A stretch of DNA of 39,511 bases from assembly GCA_021850605.1 (NCBI GenBank), contig JAJZLQ010000021.1:1-39511 (forward strand). The letters are read 5' to 3'. The position numbers and the translations under genes were made by a program. Positions 1 through 7,670 of the stretch are shown here, one piece after another. Within the stretch, counting starts at the first letter, position 1, and each line of letters begins with the position of its first letter. The stretch comes from Actinomycetes bacterium. GTDB taxonomy: Bacteria > Actinomycetota > Acidimicrobiia > Acidimicrobiales > Acidimicrobiaceae. The notes beneath the pieces were generated by a model. It did not search any database, had not been told where the DNA came from, and was given only the letters and a program-made list of their open reading frames with translations.

Positions 1-184
1 GGAGACGACGGAGAGGGCTTCGTAGCTTACGTTCAGCACGAGAGCCCTCGTCATCTCACCTACTCAGCTCGTCTAGGCGACAGTCGGGAGAGGGGCGAAG
101 CGAGTCATGGCCTTGGCCTGGGGCTACACATCGATGTAGAGCTCGGAGTCCCAAGGTGCGCTCCATCGTGCTTTGAAATAAATC
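1..184. other. Left-edge stretch without a recognisable gene
   Basis: No reading frame here resembles a protein I recognise. The only structure seen is an imperfect inverted repeat: a 7-bp arm at 13-19 (GAGGGCT) pairs with 43-49 (AGCCCTC), with a loop of about 23 bases. It could be a weak stem-loop beyond the end of a gene outside the window, but there is no T-tract. Confidence 0.3.
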
Positions 185-439
185 CTATAGCCACAGCCGA
201 CGCTGCGTGCGACACCACTTCAGGTATTCCAGCAGATCGCGAGTAGGCGGCATGACGTCCCCGTTGCCATAAACCGTCTCCATCCGGAACCTCAGGTAAC
301 GCATGTCCGGCACCGGCAGGTATGGAGGCCGACCGAACCAGTCTTGGCGGGCGAATGCCAGCAGCTGGGTGAAGGCGATGCCCCAAAGCGAAGGGCGCAG
401 CGCGACGTTGGACCCTGCCACCAGCGTCCAGGTGGCCAT
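185..439 (-). CDS. Small conserved-looking hypothetical protein (84 aa)
   Basis: Function unknown. The protein is rich in Trp, Arg, Pro and Tyr, with a C-terminal half containing RPPYLPVPDMRYLRFRMET and ending in a segment with EYLKWCRTQ. From memory this resembles short uncharacterised actinobacterial proteins with an RPPFLPxPDxxYLRFRxET-type core and a YLRWCR end; I cannot check this here. I chose the ATG at 439 because the longer frame begins with TTG at 478; a GGGAGG lies 12 bases upstream, and a GTG at 448 is also possible. No signal peptide or clear membrane helix is seen. It lies downstream of the acyl-CoA dehydrogenase gene on the same strand, after a 180-base gap. Confidence 0.6.
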   Translation of the reverse strand: MATWTLVAGSNVALRPSLWGIAFTQLLAFARQDWFGRPPYLPVPDMRYLRFRMETVYGNGDVMPPTRDLLEYLKWCRTQRRLWL

Positions 440-621
440 CCTCGCCACGCGCCTCCCATTTCGCGACAGTGACGCCAAGGCCGCCTCCTTCGAGCCGGAC
501 GGAGAGCCTCCGCCCGCATCCCAAGCCTAATGGGGCCCTGAAGCACACCTAAGACGCTCGCGCCCCTCAGCGAAATTATCCGCGGCCGCGCCCCCACCAC
601 GATGCGGACAGCAGCCGGATC

Positions 622-1884
622 CTAGGGTTGTTTCAGGCTCTGGGGAATCTTCGACCAGGGACCGGCATCGGCACGCGGCTCCTTGGGAAGGCCGAGCACC
701 ATCTCTCCGAGGATGTTGCGCTGTACCTGCGAGGTCCCGGCGTAGATGGTTCCCGCCCTTGCATTCAGGAAGACCATGTCCCAGGAGTTCGACGAGTTCG
801 GCGCGCCCGCATCGTCGGTGCGGAAGGCCGTTGAGGGGCGCCTCCCGGTGGGGCTTAGCGCGCGCGAGCCAAGGATGTCCACGGCAAGCTCGGTTACCAC
901 CTGGTGGTACTCGCTCCAATAGAGTTTGGAGATCGAGGATTCCGGCCCGGGTTCCTGACCGCCCAGCAGCGAAGTCATCGCGCGTAGTCCGAGGTAGCGC
1001 ATCACCTCGACCCGCGAATAGCACCAGGCCAGCCGGTCCCGAATCACCGGGTCACGGTTGGCCCCGCTCTCGACTGCCAGCTCCATCAGGCGCTCCAGCT
1101 CATCCTTGAAACGGATGGACAATGTCGCCGCCGCCTCGCCGCGTTCGTATCCGAGCAGTGTCATCGCCACGGACCATCCCGCCCCGATCGATCCAATGAC
1201 GTTGGAGGCCGGGGTGCGGGCATCGGTGAAGAACACCTCGTTGAACTCGGAGTCCCCTGAGATCATGCGGATCGGGCGCACCTCCACGCCGGTCTGCTCC
1301 ATCGGCACCAGAAGGAAGGTGATCCCTTTGTGCTTAGGAGCCTCGGGGTCGGTCCTCGCAAGAACGAAGATCCAGTTGGCAAGGTGGCCTGCGGAGGTCC
1401 ATATTTTCTGACCGTTGATGACCCACTCATCGCCGTCCAGCACGGCCCGGGTTCCGAGGTTGGCCAGATCCGATCCTGCATTCGGCTCGGAGTACCCCTG
1501 GCACCACTTGTCCTCCCCCGAGATGATGCGTGGCAGGAAGTGGCGCTTCTGCTCCTCGGTTCCCCAGCGAAGGATGGTGTTGCCCACCATCTGGATACCG
1601 AAGGCGTCGTTGGGACCCCCGGTGGGAACGCCCGCGCGAGCGAACTCCTCGGCCAGCACGATCTGGTTCACCCAGGGCTGCCCTCCCCCGCCGTACTCGA
1701 CCGGCCAGGTAAGCGCCAGCAGTCCGTGCTTGTAGAGGGTCTCCCTCCAGGAGGCGGTGAAGCCGGCGACCTCATGCTCGGGCAGGCCACCGGTACCTTT
1801 CCAATCGGCCGGAAGGTTCTCGGCGAGGAAGGCACGCATTTCGGCCCGGAAAGCTTCGGCCTCGGCGGGATAATTCATGTCCAT
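622..1884 (-). CDS. Acyl-CoA dehydrogenase (FadE-type)
   Basis: This is a FAD enzyme that introduces the alpha-beta double bond in acyl-CoA thioesters, in fatty-acid, sterol side-chain or branched-chain breakdown; it passes electrons to an electron-transfer flavoprotein. The 420-aa product has the family architecture: an N-terminal helical domain with WPVEYGGGG near residue 60, a middle beta domain with GYSEPNAGSDLA and the INGQKIWTS motif (about 130-165), and a C-terminal helical domain ending in AGTIYAGTSQVQRNILGE. The length fits the larger FadE-like actinobacterial group. The substrate cannot be read from the sequence. An ATG two codons downstream (1878) is an alternative start; an AGGT precedes the first ATG closely. 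No other beta-oxidation gene is nearby, so its pathway is open. Confidence 0.93.
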   Translation of the reverse strand: MDMNYPAEAEAFRAEMRAFLAENLPADWKGTGGLPEHEVAGFTASWRETLYKHGLLALTWPVEYGGGGQPWVNQIVLAEEFARAGVPTGGPNDAFGIQMVGNTILRWGTEEQKRHFLPRIISGEDKWCQGYSEPNAGSDLANLGTRAVLDGDEWVINGQKIWTSAGHLANWIFVLARTDPEAPKHKGITFLLVPMEQTGVEVRPIRMISGDSEFNEVFFTDARTPASNVIGSIGAGWSVAMTLLGYERGEAAATLSIRFKDELERLMELAVESGANRDPVIRDRLAWCYSRVEVMRYLGLRAMTSLLGGQEPGPESSISKLYWSEYHQVVTELAVDILGSRALSPTGRRPSTAFRTDDAGAPNSSNSWDMVFLNARAGTIYAGTSQVQRNILGEMVLGLPKEPRADAGPWSKIPQSLKQP

Positions 1885-1966
1885 GACCTAAAACCTACAC
1901 CAACGGCGGCGGCGGCTTAAAGCCTGAAATCAGCTCGCGCGTGCCGGCGCGGACGGCATGCGGTGG

Positions 1967-2332
1967 TCAGGCGTCCTTGGAGCCGAAGCGCTTGCGCAGC
2001 TTGGAGCTGATGTCCTTCGTGCCGCCTCCACGCTGGGATCCGGTCAGCTCGGCCCAGCCCGCCTTGCCCAGCCGACGCAGGTTGCGCTCGAAGACGATGG
2101 CGGAGGCCAGCATCACAGCGAAGCCAACGCTTCCCAGGACGGCCGAGATCGAAAAGGTGAGAATCGTGAAGGCAAGCCCGATGATAAAGGTGAGCGCAGA
2201 CCATTTGCAGTTCCGGCCCGCGTGCTTGTATACCGTCTCCTCGCGGACGCGCGCAGCGAAGCTGGGGTCCGACTCGTAGAAGTTCTTTTCAATTTCTCGC
2301 AGTATGTTCTGCTCGTGTTCCGAAAGAGGCAC
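1967..2332 (-). CDS. DUF3040 family membrane protein
   Basis: A 121-aa protein of the DUF3040 family, common in Actinomycetota and of unknown function. The N-terminus has the family signature PLSEHEQNILREIEKNF followed by DPSFAARV. Two hydrophobic helices follow (about residues 45-85: WSALTFIIGLAFTILTF and AVLGSVGFAVMLASAIV), then a basic C-terminal tail. The GTG at 2332 is taken as the start, giving VPLSEHEQ, because GGAGGA sits five bases upstream; the longer frame from the ATG at 2389 adds 19 residues that do not look like the family. It is probably an inner-membrane protein with cytoplasmic ends. In some actinobacteria this family lies near cell-wall or division genes, but no such neighbour is adjacent here. 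Confidence 0.85.
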   Translation of the reverse strand: MPLSEHEQNILREIEKNFYESDPSFAARVREETVYKHAGRNCKWSALTFIIGLAFTILTFSISAVLGSVGFAVMLASAIVFERNLRRLGKAGWAELTGSQRGGGTKDISSKLRKRFGSKDA

Positions 2333-2462
2333 CGCGCTCCTCCTTGAAACCAACGCTGCCGGAACTGGCCGCTCTTCTAATGGGTCCATCCTACATCGCG
2401 CACCCCATATTCATAAGTCGGTGCAGCGTAGTTGTTGCTTTATCCCCTAATACCCAGAGGCA

Positions 2463-2837
2463 CTAATCCGCCCCGGCGGTGAGTAGGGCCGAAAGCCGGA
2501 CCCGCGCGGCTTCGTCGGCCTGCTCGATCTCGGCGTGCGCCTCTCCGCTTCCAGGCGACAGCACCACTTCGACCGTCTCCGGACCCATGGCGGCCTCGGC
2601 CGCGTCCAGCCTGCTCGACTCCCCCTCGGCAACCACGAGTGCGGCGATTCCGGAGCCCTCGAGACGGACCAGGTCGGCACCTGCCTCGAGCATGGAGGAC
2701 AGGTCCGCGGCCAGTCTGGGGCGCAGGTCCCCCAGCACCACCACCTTGAATCCGGCCGATGCAAGCCTTGGAATGAGCGTGGAGGCGAAAGCCGCCCGCT
2801 CGTGGTGTCCGGTTCCGACCACCCTGATCCTGTTCAT
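2463..2837 (-). CDS. MobB-like protein lacking the P-loop
   Basis: A 124-aa protein that I compare cautiously with MobB, the GTP-binding accessory protein of molybdopterin guanine dinucleotide synthesis. The N-terminal beta-strand and loop (IRVVGTGHHERAAFASTLI), the following PRLASAGFKVVVL and the LEAGADLVRLEGSG segment align by eye with the MobB fold. The Walker A GxxxxGK[ST] is replaced by GTGHHERAA, with no lysine, so nucleotide binding in the usual way is unlikely. The start ATG overlaps the stop of the deacetylase gene (ATGA at 2834-2837), so it is probably translationally coupled and part of the threonine aldolase/deacetylase operon. No molybdenum cofactor gene is in the window. It may equally be an unrelated Rossmann-like protein. 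Confidence 0.55.
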   Translation of the reverse strand: MNRIRVVGTGHHERAAFASTLIPRLASAGFKVVVLGDLRPRLAADLSSMLEAGADLVRLEGSGIAALVVAEGESSRLDAAEAAMGPETVEVVLSPGSGEAHAEIEQADEAARVRLSALLTAGAD

Positions 2838-3550
2838 CTCTCCGCCACCTCGTTGCGCATCTCCCTGAATACCTCCGCGGCGTAGAGCCCCGCGCGGCGC
2901 CCCAGCCCCCTCGCTGTTGCCTCGATCGAGCTCTCGACCTCCCGCCCCCGGCGCCCTACCTGGCTGGCATGGGCGGCCACCGCCCTCTTCTTGCGCTCCA
3001 GGGTCTCGGAGACATCCACGGCCACCTGCCCTTCCAGCGTCCCCGACAGCAGCACCACGGGTACCCGATACGGTGGCCCCGCGGCGGGGAAGTACAGAGG
3101 GAGGTGGCAGGCGGGAAAGACGGCGTCGAGCAGGGCAAAACCGAGCTCGCGATGGTCGCGGTGGTTGAAGTAGGTGGCGCCGAAGAAAAGCGCGGAGGGG
3201 TCGTGGCTCAGCACGACCTCCGGCCGGAACTCCCGCACCATCGCCACAAGACGTTCGCGCAGCTCGTAAGTGTTCTCCACCTCGCCATCACCGTAACCGA
3301 GCACTTCGAGACGCGCAACTCCCAGCTCGGCCGCGGCTGCGGCAAGCTCGGCGGCCCGGCTGGATGCGAGCTCCTCCGGATCCGCTGCAGCATCGGTAGT
3401 GCCCTTCTCGCCCCGCGCCGCCACGACAAGACGAACATCGCAGCCGCCGGCGCTCCAGCGGGCGATGGTGCCACCGGCGCCGACATCGGCATCGTCGGGA
3501 TGGGCAAAGACGCACAGCGCCCGCGAGGGAATCTCGGCCATGATGCGCAT
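2834..3550 (-). CDS. PIG-L/LmbE family N-acetyl-sugar deacetylase
   Basis: A 238-aa zinc-dependent deacetylase of the PIG-L (LmbE) family, which removes acetyl groups from N-acetylglucosaminyl conjugates or amidated thiol conjugates. The metal and catalytic motif AHPDDAD stands near residue 16 and the second metal-binding motif HRDHRELG near residue 130. Relatives include MshB and Mca (mycothiol) and BshB (bacillithiol). The residues after HPDD (AD rather than E) do not allow me to choose between them, so a sugar deacetylase of unknown substrate is the safe call. The ATG at 3550 is supported by AGGGGG about 8 bases upstream; another ATG lies three codons on. It sits between threonine aldolase (27-base gap) and the MobB-like gene (4-base overlap). 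Confidence 0.87.
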   Translation of the reverse strand: MRIMAEIPSRALCVFAHPDDADVGAGGTIARWSAGGCDVRLVVAARGEKGTTDAAADPEELASSRAAELAAAAAELGVARLEVLGYGDGEVENTYELRERLVAMVREFRPEVVLSHDPSALFFGATYFNHRDHRELGFALLDAVFPACHLPLYFPAAGPPYRVPVVLLSGTLEGQVAVDVSETLERKKRAVAAHASQVGRRGREVESSIEATARGLGRRAGLYAAEVFREMRNEVAER

Positions 3551-3577
3551 TGGATAGCCCCCTGACCCCGGTTCCCC

Positions 3578-4609
3578 TTAGGCCTCGTCCAGCCCACGGA
3601 TCACCTTGGCGGCGTACTCCACCTGATCATCGGTGAGGTCGTGGTGCGTCACCAGGCGCATGCGCCGGTTCCCGATCGGGTTGGCGATTACTCCCGCCGC
3701 AGCCAACGTCCTGGTGAGAGCGTCCACGTCGGGATGGTCGAAGGCGACGATATTGGTCTCAGGCGTCTGGCGCTCGCCCATCGATCCCGGGAAGCGCTCG
3801 TTGACCGCCTCGGCGAGCACGCGGGCACGTTCGTGGTCCTCGGCCAGCCGATCCACCATGGTCTGCAGGGCGACGAGACCGGCGGCGGCCAGGATTCCAA
3901 CCTGGCGCATTTGTCCTCCCAGCACTCCGCGCTCGTAGCGGGCTCTTTGGATGAACTCCCGGCTCCCGGCAAGTATCGAGCCAACCGGGGCGCAAAGCCC
4001 CTTGGAGACGCAGGACATGACCGAGTCGGCAACGGCGGCGATGTCCGCCGCCGGTACACCGCTGGCCACCTGGGCGTTGAACAGCCGGGCACCGTCCATG
4101 TGTACCGGAAGGTCCCCCGCCGCTCGGCGGATCTCGGCCAGGGCCTCCAGGCTCCACACCCTTCCGCCCGAGGGCATGTGGGTGTTCTCGACACACACCA
4201 ACGAGAGAGGGGCCTCGTAATACCCGAGCGCCGAGCGCGCCTCTTGGACCTCCGCGCTCCCGAAACTTCCGGAAGAGTCGTCCACCGTCATGAACTGCAC
4301 TCCTGCATTGCGCGCCGAGCCACCGTACTCGAAGACCACGACGTGCTGCGATCTTCCCGCCACGACGAAGCTGCCCGGCCGCGTGTGGGTGCGGATTGCT
4401 ATCTGGTTTGCCATCACCCCGGATGGCACGAAAAGTCCCGCCTCCTTACCGACCATCTCCGCGTAGAGCGCCTCCAACCTGGAAACGGTGGGGTCCTCGC
4501 CGTAGAGATCGTCGCCGACCTCCGCTTCGGCCATGGCACGGCGCATGGCCTGGGTGGGACGGGTGACGGTATCGGAACGCAGATCAACTCTAAATTCACT
4601 CACGCCCAT
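3578..4609 (-). CDS. ltaE: Low-specificity L-threonine aldolase
   Basis: A 343-aa PLP enzyme of the beta-eliminating lyase fold that splits L-threonine or L-allo-threonine into glycine and acetaldehyde. It starts with the family signature [20 protein letters not shown] and [11 protein letters not shown]. It has [10 protein letters not shown], with the PLP-binding Asp, and [16 protein letters not shown], in which the Lys after VS is the likely Schiff-base residue. The frame is open to 4903, but the 98 extra residues are low-complexity and lie over the divergent inositol phosphatase gene; the ATG at 4609 has AGGA just upstream. It is first in an apparent three-gene operon with the deacetylase and MobB-like genes, and its promoter must lie in the 85-base divergent gap (4610-4694). 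Confidence 0.93.
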   Translation of the reverse strand: MGVSEFRVDLRSDTVTRPTQAMRRAMAEAEVGDDLYGEDPTVSRLEALYAEMVGKEAGLFVPSGVMANQIAIRTHTRPGSFVVAGRSQHVVVFEYGGSARNAGVQFMTVDDSSGSFGSAEVQEARSALGYYEAPLSLVCVENTHMPSGGRVWSLEALAEIRRAAGDLPVHMDGARLFNAQVASGVPAADIAAVADSVMSCVSKGLCAPVGSILAGSREFIQRARYERGVLGGQMRQVGILAAAGLVALQTMVDRLAEDHERARVLAEAVNERFPGSMGERQTPETNIVAFDHPDVDALTRTLAAAGVIANPIGNRRMRLVTHHDLTDDQVEYAAKVIRGLDEA

Positions 4610-4694
4610 CGATCCTAAGGCCACCCCGGGGCGCCCGCGAATCATGCCGCCCGCCCCTCCGGGCCGCGCAAACCTGGCCAATAGCGTGTAGGCC

Positions 4695-5516
4695 ATGCAG
4701 GAAAACGAAGTTGCAACCCGGCTCGACGCCGCCCGGGCATACGCCCGGGCCGGCCAGGAACTGATCCTTTCGCGCATATCGGGACCTGCGCGCTCCTTGA
4801 GCGTCGACACCAAGACCTCCGTCACCGACATGGTCACCGACGTCGACCGGGCAGTGGAGAAACTCCTGGCGCGAAGCATTCGCGAGGACTTTGAGCATGA
4901 CAAGATCGTCGGCGAGGAGTTCGGAGACGGAGGCGGCGATGGGCCCTACGCCTGGGTCGTGGATCCCATCGACGGCACCACGAACTTCATCTACGGCTTT
5001 CCGGCCTATGCCATCTCCATTGCCGTCCGCGACCTCAGGCGTGACACGACGGTATGCGGGGTTGTCCTTGATGTGCCCCGGGATCGTCTGTACGAGGCCG
5101 CCGAAGGGAAGGGGGCCTACGTCGATGGACGGCGAATCTCGGTCACCTCGCGCAACCTGCTTGCCGAATCGCTCATTGGAACCGGCTTCGGCTACGCCGC
5201 AGAGGTCCGCCGGGCCCAGGGAGCGATGGTATCGGAGATTCTTCCCCTAATCAGGGATATTCGCAGGGCCGGCGCGGCCTCTCTCGACCTGTGCATGGTC
5301 GCCTGCGGTGAGCTCGACGGATACTACGAAAGCGGCCTGTGGCCCTGGGATTTCATGGCCGGAGCGATCATCGTGGAAGAGGCCGGAGGAACCGTCACCG
5401 GAGGCCTCGAACCCACGCCTGGCACCGCGATGACCGTCGCCACCAACGGCAAAATCCACGAACAGCTCCGCGAACTGGTGCTGTCACTCGCTGCCAAGTA
5501 CGGCGCTAGGAGCTGA
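4695..5516 (+). CDS. Inositol monophosphatase family protein
   Basis: A 273-aa Mg2+-dependent, lithium-sensitive type phosphatase. Motif 1 is [16 protein letters not shown] near residue 93, supplying the metal ligands Asp-x-x-Asp and the Gly-Thr turn. Motif 2 is [18 protein letters not shown] near residue 215. The metal-binding Glu is in VGEEFG near residue 74. Family members hydrolyse inositol-1-phosphate, fructose-1,6-bisphosphate, histidinol phosphate or 3'-phosphoadenosine phosphates. In actinobacteria inositol phosphatase supplies inositol for mycothiol and phosphatidylinositol, but the substrate is not fixed by sequence. It diverges from threonine aldolase and its 3' end overlaps the convergent SRPBCC gene by 11 bases (5506-5516). 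Confidence 0.92.
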   Translation: MQENEVATRLDAARAYARAGQELILSRISGPARSLSVDTKTSVTDMVTDVDRAVEKLLARSIREDFEHDKIVGEEFGDGGGDGPYAWVVDPIDGTTNFIYGFPAYAISIAVRDLRRDTTVCGVVLDVPRDRLYEAAEGKGAYVDGRRISVTSRNLLAESLIGTGFGYAAEVRRAQGAMVSEILPLIRDIRRAGAASLDLCMVACGELDGYYESGLWPWDFMAGAIIVEEAGGTVTGGLEPTPGTAMTVATNGKIHEQLRELVLSLAAKYGARS

Positions 5517-5946
5517 ACCTCAACTGCAGGTTCAGGAGTGTCGCCCTGATCGAAGCCAGGTTTTTCTCGGGTATGTGCAGCACCTCGTAGACAAGCGGCG
5601 ACCGAGCGTGCTCGTAATCGAAAGTCTCGGTCACCCTGCAATGCCCCTCGTCCAGCGGCTCGATCTCATACCGCCAGATGTGATGCCCGTAGTGGCGCCA
5701 GGCGATCCGACGACCCTCTTCGAACTCGACCACCTGGTTGGTCATTCTGTATGGAAGGCCGATCTTCATCGACATCCTGAACTTCGCGCCGAGAAAGAGG
5801 CGGTTTGGGGCCTCCAGGACTCCCTTCACGCTTGCGGAACCGTCGAGCGCCGCATGCTTACGCGCGTCGGCAAGAAGGTCGAAAACCTCTTCGGCGCTAG
5901 CCGCGACCTCGGCCTGATCCGAAACCCGGCGCCGGCTCAACTCCAC
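5506..5946 (-). CDS. SRPBCC (polyketide cyclase/START-like) family protein
   Basis: A 146-aa single-domain protein of the helix-grip SRPBCC fold, which binds hydrophobic ligands in a cavity. Evidence is the N-terminal pattern VAASAEEVFDLLADARKH, followed by beta strands with GAKFRMSMKI, VVEFEEGRRIAWRHY and WRYEIEPLDEGHCRVTETFDY, the typical pattern of actinobacterial polyketide-cyclase/dehydrase family members. The C-terminal helix, with LASIRATLLNLQ, closes the cavity. Function and ligand are unknown. The start is a GTG at 5946. It lies 12 bases after nrdR on the same strand, so the two are probably cotranscribed, and its end overlaps the convergent inositol phosphatase gene. Confidence 0.87.
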   Translation of the reverse strand: MELSRRRVSDQAEVAASAEEVFDLLADARKHAALDGSASVKGVLEAPNRLFLGAKFRMSMKIGLPYRMTNQVVEFEEGRRIAWRHYGHHIWRYEIEPLDEGHCRVTETFDYEHARSPLVYEVLHIPEKNLASIRATLLNLQLRFSS

Positions 5947-5958
5947 ACCCTCGCCAAC

Positions 5959-6420
5959 CTACTCTTCCGGTCTGCGCACCCGCAGCTCCGCCACCTCGCG
6001 CTCGAAATCCTCGGCCTCCTCGAAGTACTTGTGGACCGATGCGAAACGCAGATAACCAACTTTATCGAGCTCCCGCAGCCGGCTGAGGACCAGAGCCCCA
6101 ATCTCGGAACTCTTCACCATTGATCCGTGCAGGCGCAAAGAGTCCTCCAACTCGTTCACGAGTGTCTCTATGCGCTCTTCGGAGATGGGACGGTTCTTGA
6201 GTGCCGCGGAGATACCCCCCAAAAGCTTGCCGCGCTCGAAGACCTCCCGCTCGCCGGAGCGCTTCTCGACCCAAAGAGGTCCCTCCTCGACGCGTTCGAA
6301 GGTGGTGTAACGCTGGTGGCAGGAAAGGCACTCCCGCCTGCGGCGGATGCTTCTGCCCTCCTCGATCACGCGGGAGTCGACCACCCGATCCTCTTGATCG
6401 CCGCACGTCGGACACCGCAT
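5959..6420 (-). CDS. nrdR: Transcriptional repressor NrdR
   Basis: A 153-aa NrdR, the zinc-ribbon and ATP-cone repressor of ribonucleotide reductase genes. The N-terminal zinc ribbon has MRCPTCGDQ and CLSCHQRYTTFERVE, giving four cysteines (CxxC and CxxC). The ATP-cone domain begins at LWVEKRSGEREVFERGKLL (about residue 49) and runs to about residue 140, with the end signature VGYLRFASVHKYFEEAEDF. The length is typical. NrdR uses ATP/dATP binding to sense nucleotide pools and binds NrdR boxes. No ribonucleotide reductase gene is in the window, although many actinobacteria have nrdJ beside nrdR. Its location beside lexA is the known actinobacterial arrangement. It is followed by the SRPBCC gene after 12 bases. 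Confidence 0.97.
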   Translation of the reverse strand: MRCPTCGDQEDRVVDSRVIEEGRSIRRRRECLSCHQRYTTFERVEEGPLWVEKRSGEREVFERGKLLGGISAALKNRPISEERIETLVNELEDSLRLHGSMVKSSEIGALVLSRLRELDKVGYLRFASVHKYFEEAEDFEREVAELRVRRPEE

Positions 6421-6514
6421 CGGTTGCCACCCTTAAAAGCCGGAACGCTACTGCGCCCCCTGCTCAAGCGTACCCCCCGCCTAGGCGAACTCCAATCCGG
6501 AGGCAATCGCCGAC

Positions 6515-6534
6515 CCGGCCTTCCGAGCGGCCGG
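6515..6534 (-). terminator. Weak stem-loop after the LysM gene
   Basis: CCGGCC (6515-6520) and GGCCGG (6529-6534) are complementary with an 8-base loop, and the pairing extends by two more pairs past one mismatch. It begins 15 bases beyond the stop of the LysM gene. No T-tract follows, so it is only a possible terminator between this gene and nrdR. Confidence 0.3.
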
Positions 6535-6549
6535 TTCGATGAAACCTAC

Positions 6550-6888
6550 TCAGGGAATCCGGATCTCCTGCCCGGGCTGGATATTCGTGCTGCCAACCTC
6601 GCTGTAGAGGCGGTATTCAAGGGCGGAGACGTTTCCGTTTCCCGCAAAGCGGCCCGCGATCGACCAAAGTGTGTCGCCCGGTTTCACAACGTAGACCTGC
6701 TGCGAAGCCAGCCCGCTATTGGCCCCCGCGTTGCGCATCTCGGTAAAGAGCACTCCGGCACCAAGCACCAAAACCGCGAAGAAAAGTCCGCTTCCTCGGC
6801 GCACCGCGATGCGCGCCCTGGGCGTCGTGCACTGCCCCCGCTGGGATCGTGACTCGGCTGATGTGACCCGCTCCTGCAAACCGTTCAT
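6550..6888 (-). CDS. Single-pass membrane LysM protein, SOS division-suppressor type
   Basis: A 112-aa protein with a cytoplasmic N-terminus rich in Arg and Ser, one transmembrane helix (SGLFFAVLVLGAGVLF, about residues 33-50) and a C-terminal LysM domain (VYVVKPGDTLWSIAGRF through NIQPGQEIRIP), expected to bind peptidoglycan outside the membrane. The ATG at 6888 is chosen over the GTG at 6918 because GGAGG stands 8 bases upstream. It is divergent from lexA. The same layout holds for yneA of Bacillus, divS of Corynebacterium and Rv2719c/chiZ of Mycobacterium, SOS-induced proteins that delay division. The LexA-like box at 6933-6946 lies 45 bases upstream of its start. I infer the same role; there is no chitinase-like or other catalytic domain. 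Confidence 0.85.
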   Translation of the reverse strand: MNGLQERVTSAESRSQRGQCTTPRARIAVRRGSGLFFAVLVLGAGVLFTEMRNAGANSGLASQQVYVVKPGDTLWSIAGRFAGNGNVSALEYRLYSEVGSTNIQPGQEIRIP

Positions 6889-6932
6889 TGCCGCCACCTC
6901 CAGGACTTCCTCGAACACCTATACTACTTCGT

Positions 6933-6946
6933 CGTACATACGTTCG
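6933..6946. promoter_or_regulatory. Near-consensus LexA (SOS) box between lexA and the LysM gene
   Basis: CGTACATACGTTCG differs from the Gram-positive SOS box CGAAC-N4-GTTCG at one base (T for A in the left half). It lies about 37 bases before lexA and 45 bases before the LysM gene, so it can serve both divergent promoters. Autoregulation of lexA through such a box is standard. Confidence 0.75.
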
Positions 6947-6983
6947 TTCGCTTTTTTCGAACATGACCTGAATTCGGTGCCAA

Positions 6984-7661
6984 ATGCCTGATAAGCTGCC
7001 ACCCATGGCAGACAGTGCCCCATCCAGCGACCTTCTCACCAAGAAGCGGCGCGACATCCTTAACTTCATCGATGACACGCAAAGGACGCGCGGATACCCG
7101 CCTTCGGTGCGCGAGATCGGGGAAGCCTGCCAGCTCGCCTCGCCGGCCTCGGTCCAGTTCCACCTGAAGGTCCTGCAGCAGCAGGGGTTCCTCCAGCGGG
7201 ACCCGTCAAAGCCACGAGCACTGCGCGTAAACTTTCCCCGCGCTCAGCAGTTGGAAATAGGCGCCGCCGTCATGCAGGTACCGATGCTTGGCGACGTCGC
7301 CGCCGGTCTCGGCACACTTGCGGAGCAGAACTTCTCCGGAGAGATGGTCGCCGTACCCCAGCATCTGGGCTCCGCGGGGGCTCTCTTCGCTCTGCGAGTC
7401 AAGGGCGATTCCATGGTGGGCGACGGAATCTTAGAGCGTGACGTGGTGGTCGCCCGCCGCCAGAGCACGGCGGATGTGGGTGAAATCGTGGTCGCGGGCA
7501 TCTTTGACCAGCAGGAAGCGACCATCAAGCGAATCCACTTCGACAGGGCGCACAACCGCGTCACCCTGGTGCCGTCCAATCCTGCCTACACCCCGATGGA
7601 GTTTTCCGCCGACGAAGTACAGATCTACGGCAAGGTCGTCTTCCTTCAGCGAGAGATCTGA
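6984..7661 (+). CDS. lexA: LexA repressor
   Basis: A 225-aa SOS repressor and self-cleaving S24 peptidase. The N-terminal winged helix-turn-helix has RDILNFIDDTQRTRGYPPSVREIGEA and a recognition segment SPASVQFHLKVLQQQGFL. The hinge holds the Ala-Gly self-cleavage site in LGDVAAGLGTL. The catalytic Ser lies in VKGDSMVGDGI and the catalytic Lys in EATIKRIHF. RecA filaments on single-stranded DNA trigger cleavage; recA is also in this window with a perfect SOS box. An ATG seven codons downstream (7005) is an alternative start, and neither has a strong ribosome-binding site. The gene converges on dapE with only nine bases between the stop codons. Confidence 0.97.
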   Translation: MPDKLPPMADSAPSSDLLTKKRRDILNFIDDTQRTRGYPPSVREIGEACQLASPASVQFHLKVLQQQGFLQRDPSKPRALRVNFPRAQQLEIGAAVMQVPMLGDVAAGLGTLAEQNFSGEMVAVPQHLGSAGALFALRVKGDSMVGDGILERDVVVARRQSTADVGEIVVAGIFDQQEATIKRIHFDRAHNRVTLVPSNPAYTPMEFSADEVQIYGKVVFLQREI

Positions 7662-7670
7662 ACTACAAGC

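Noticed and set aside
4610-4903. N-terminal extension of threonine aldolase
   Set aside because: It overlaps the divergent inositol phosphatase gene and looks random; the enzyme starts at 4609.
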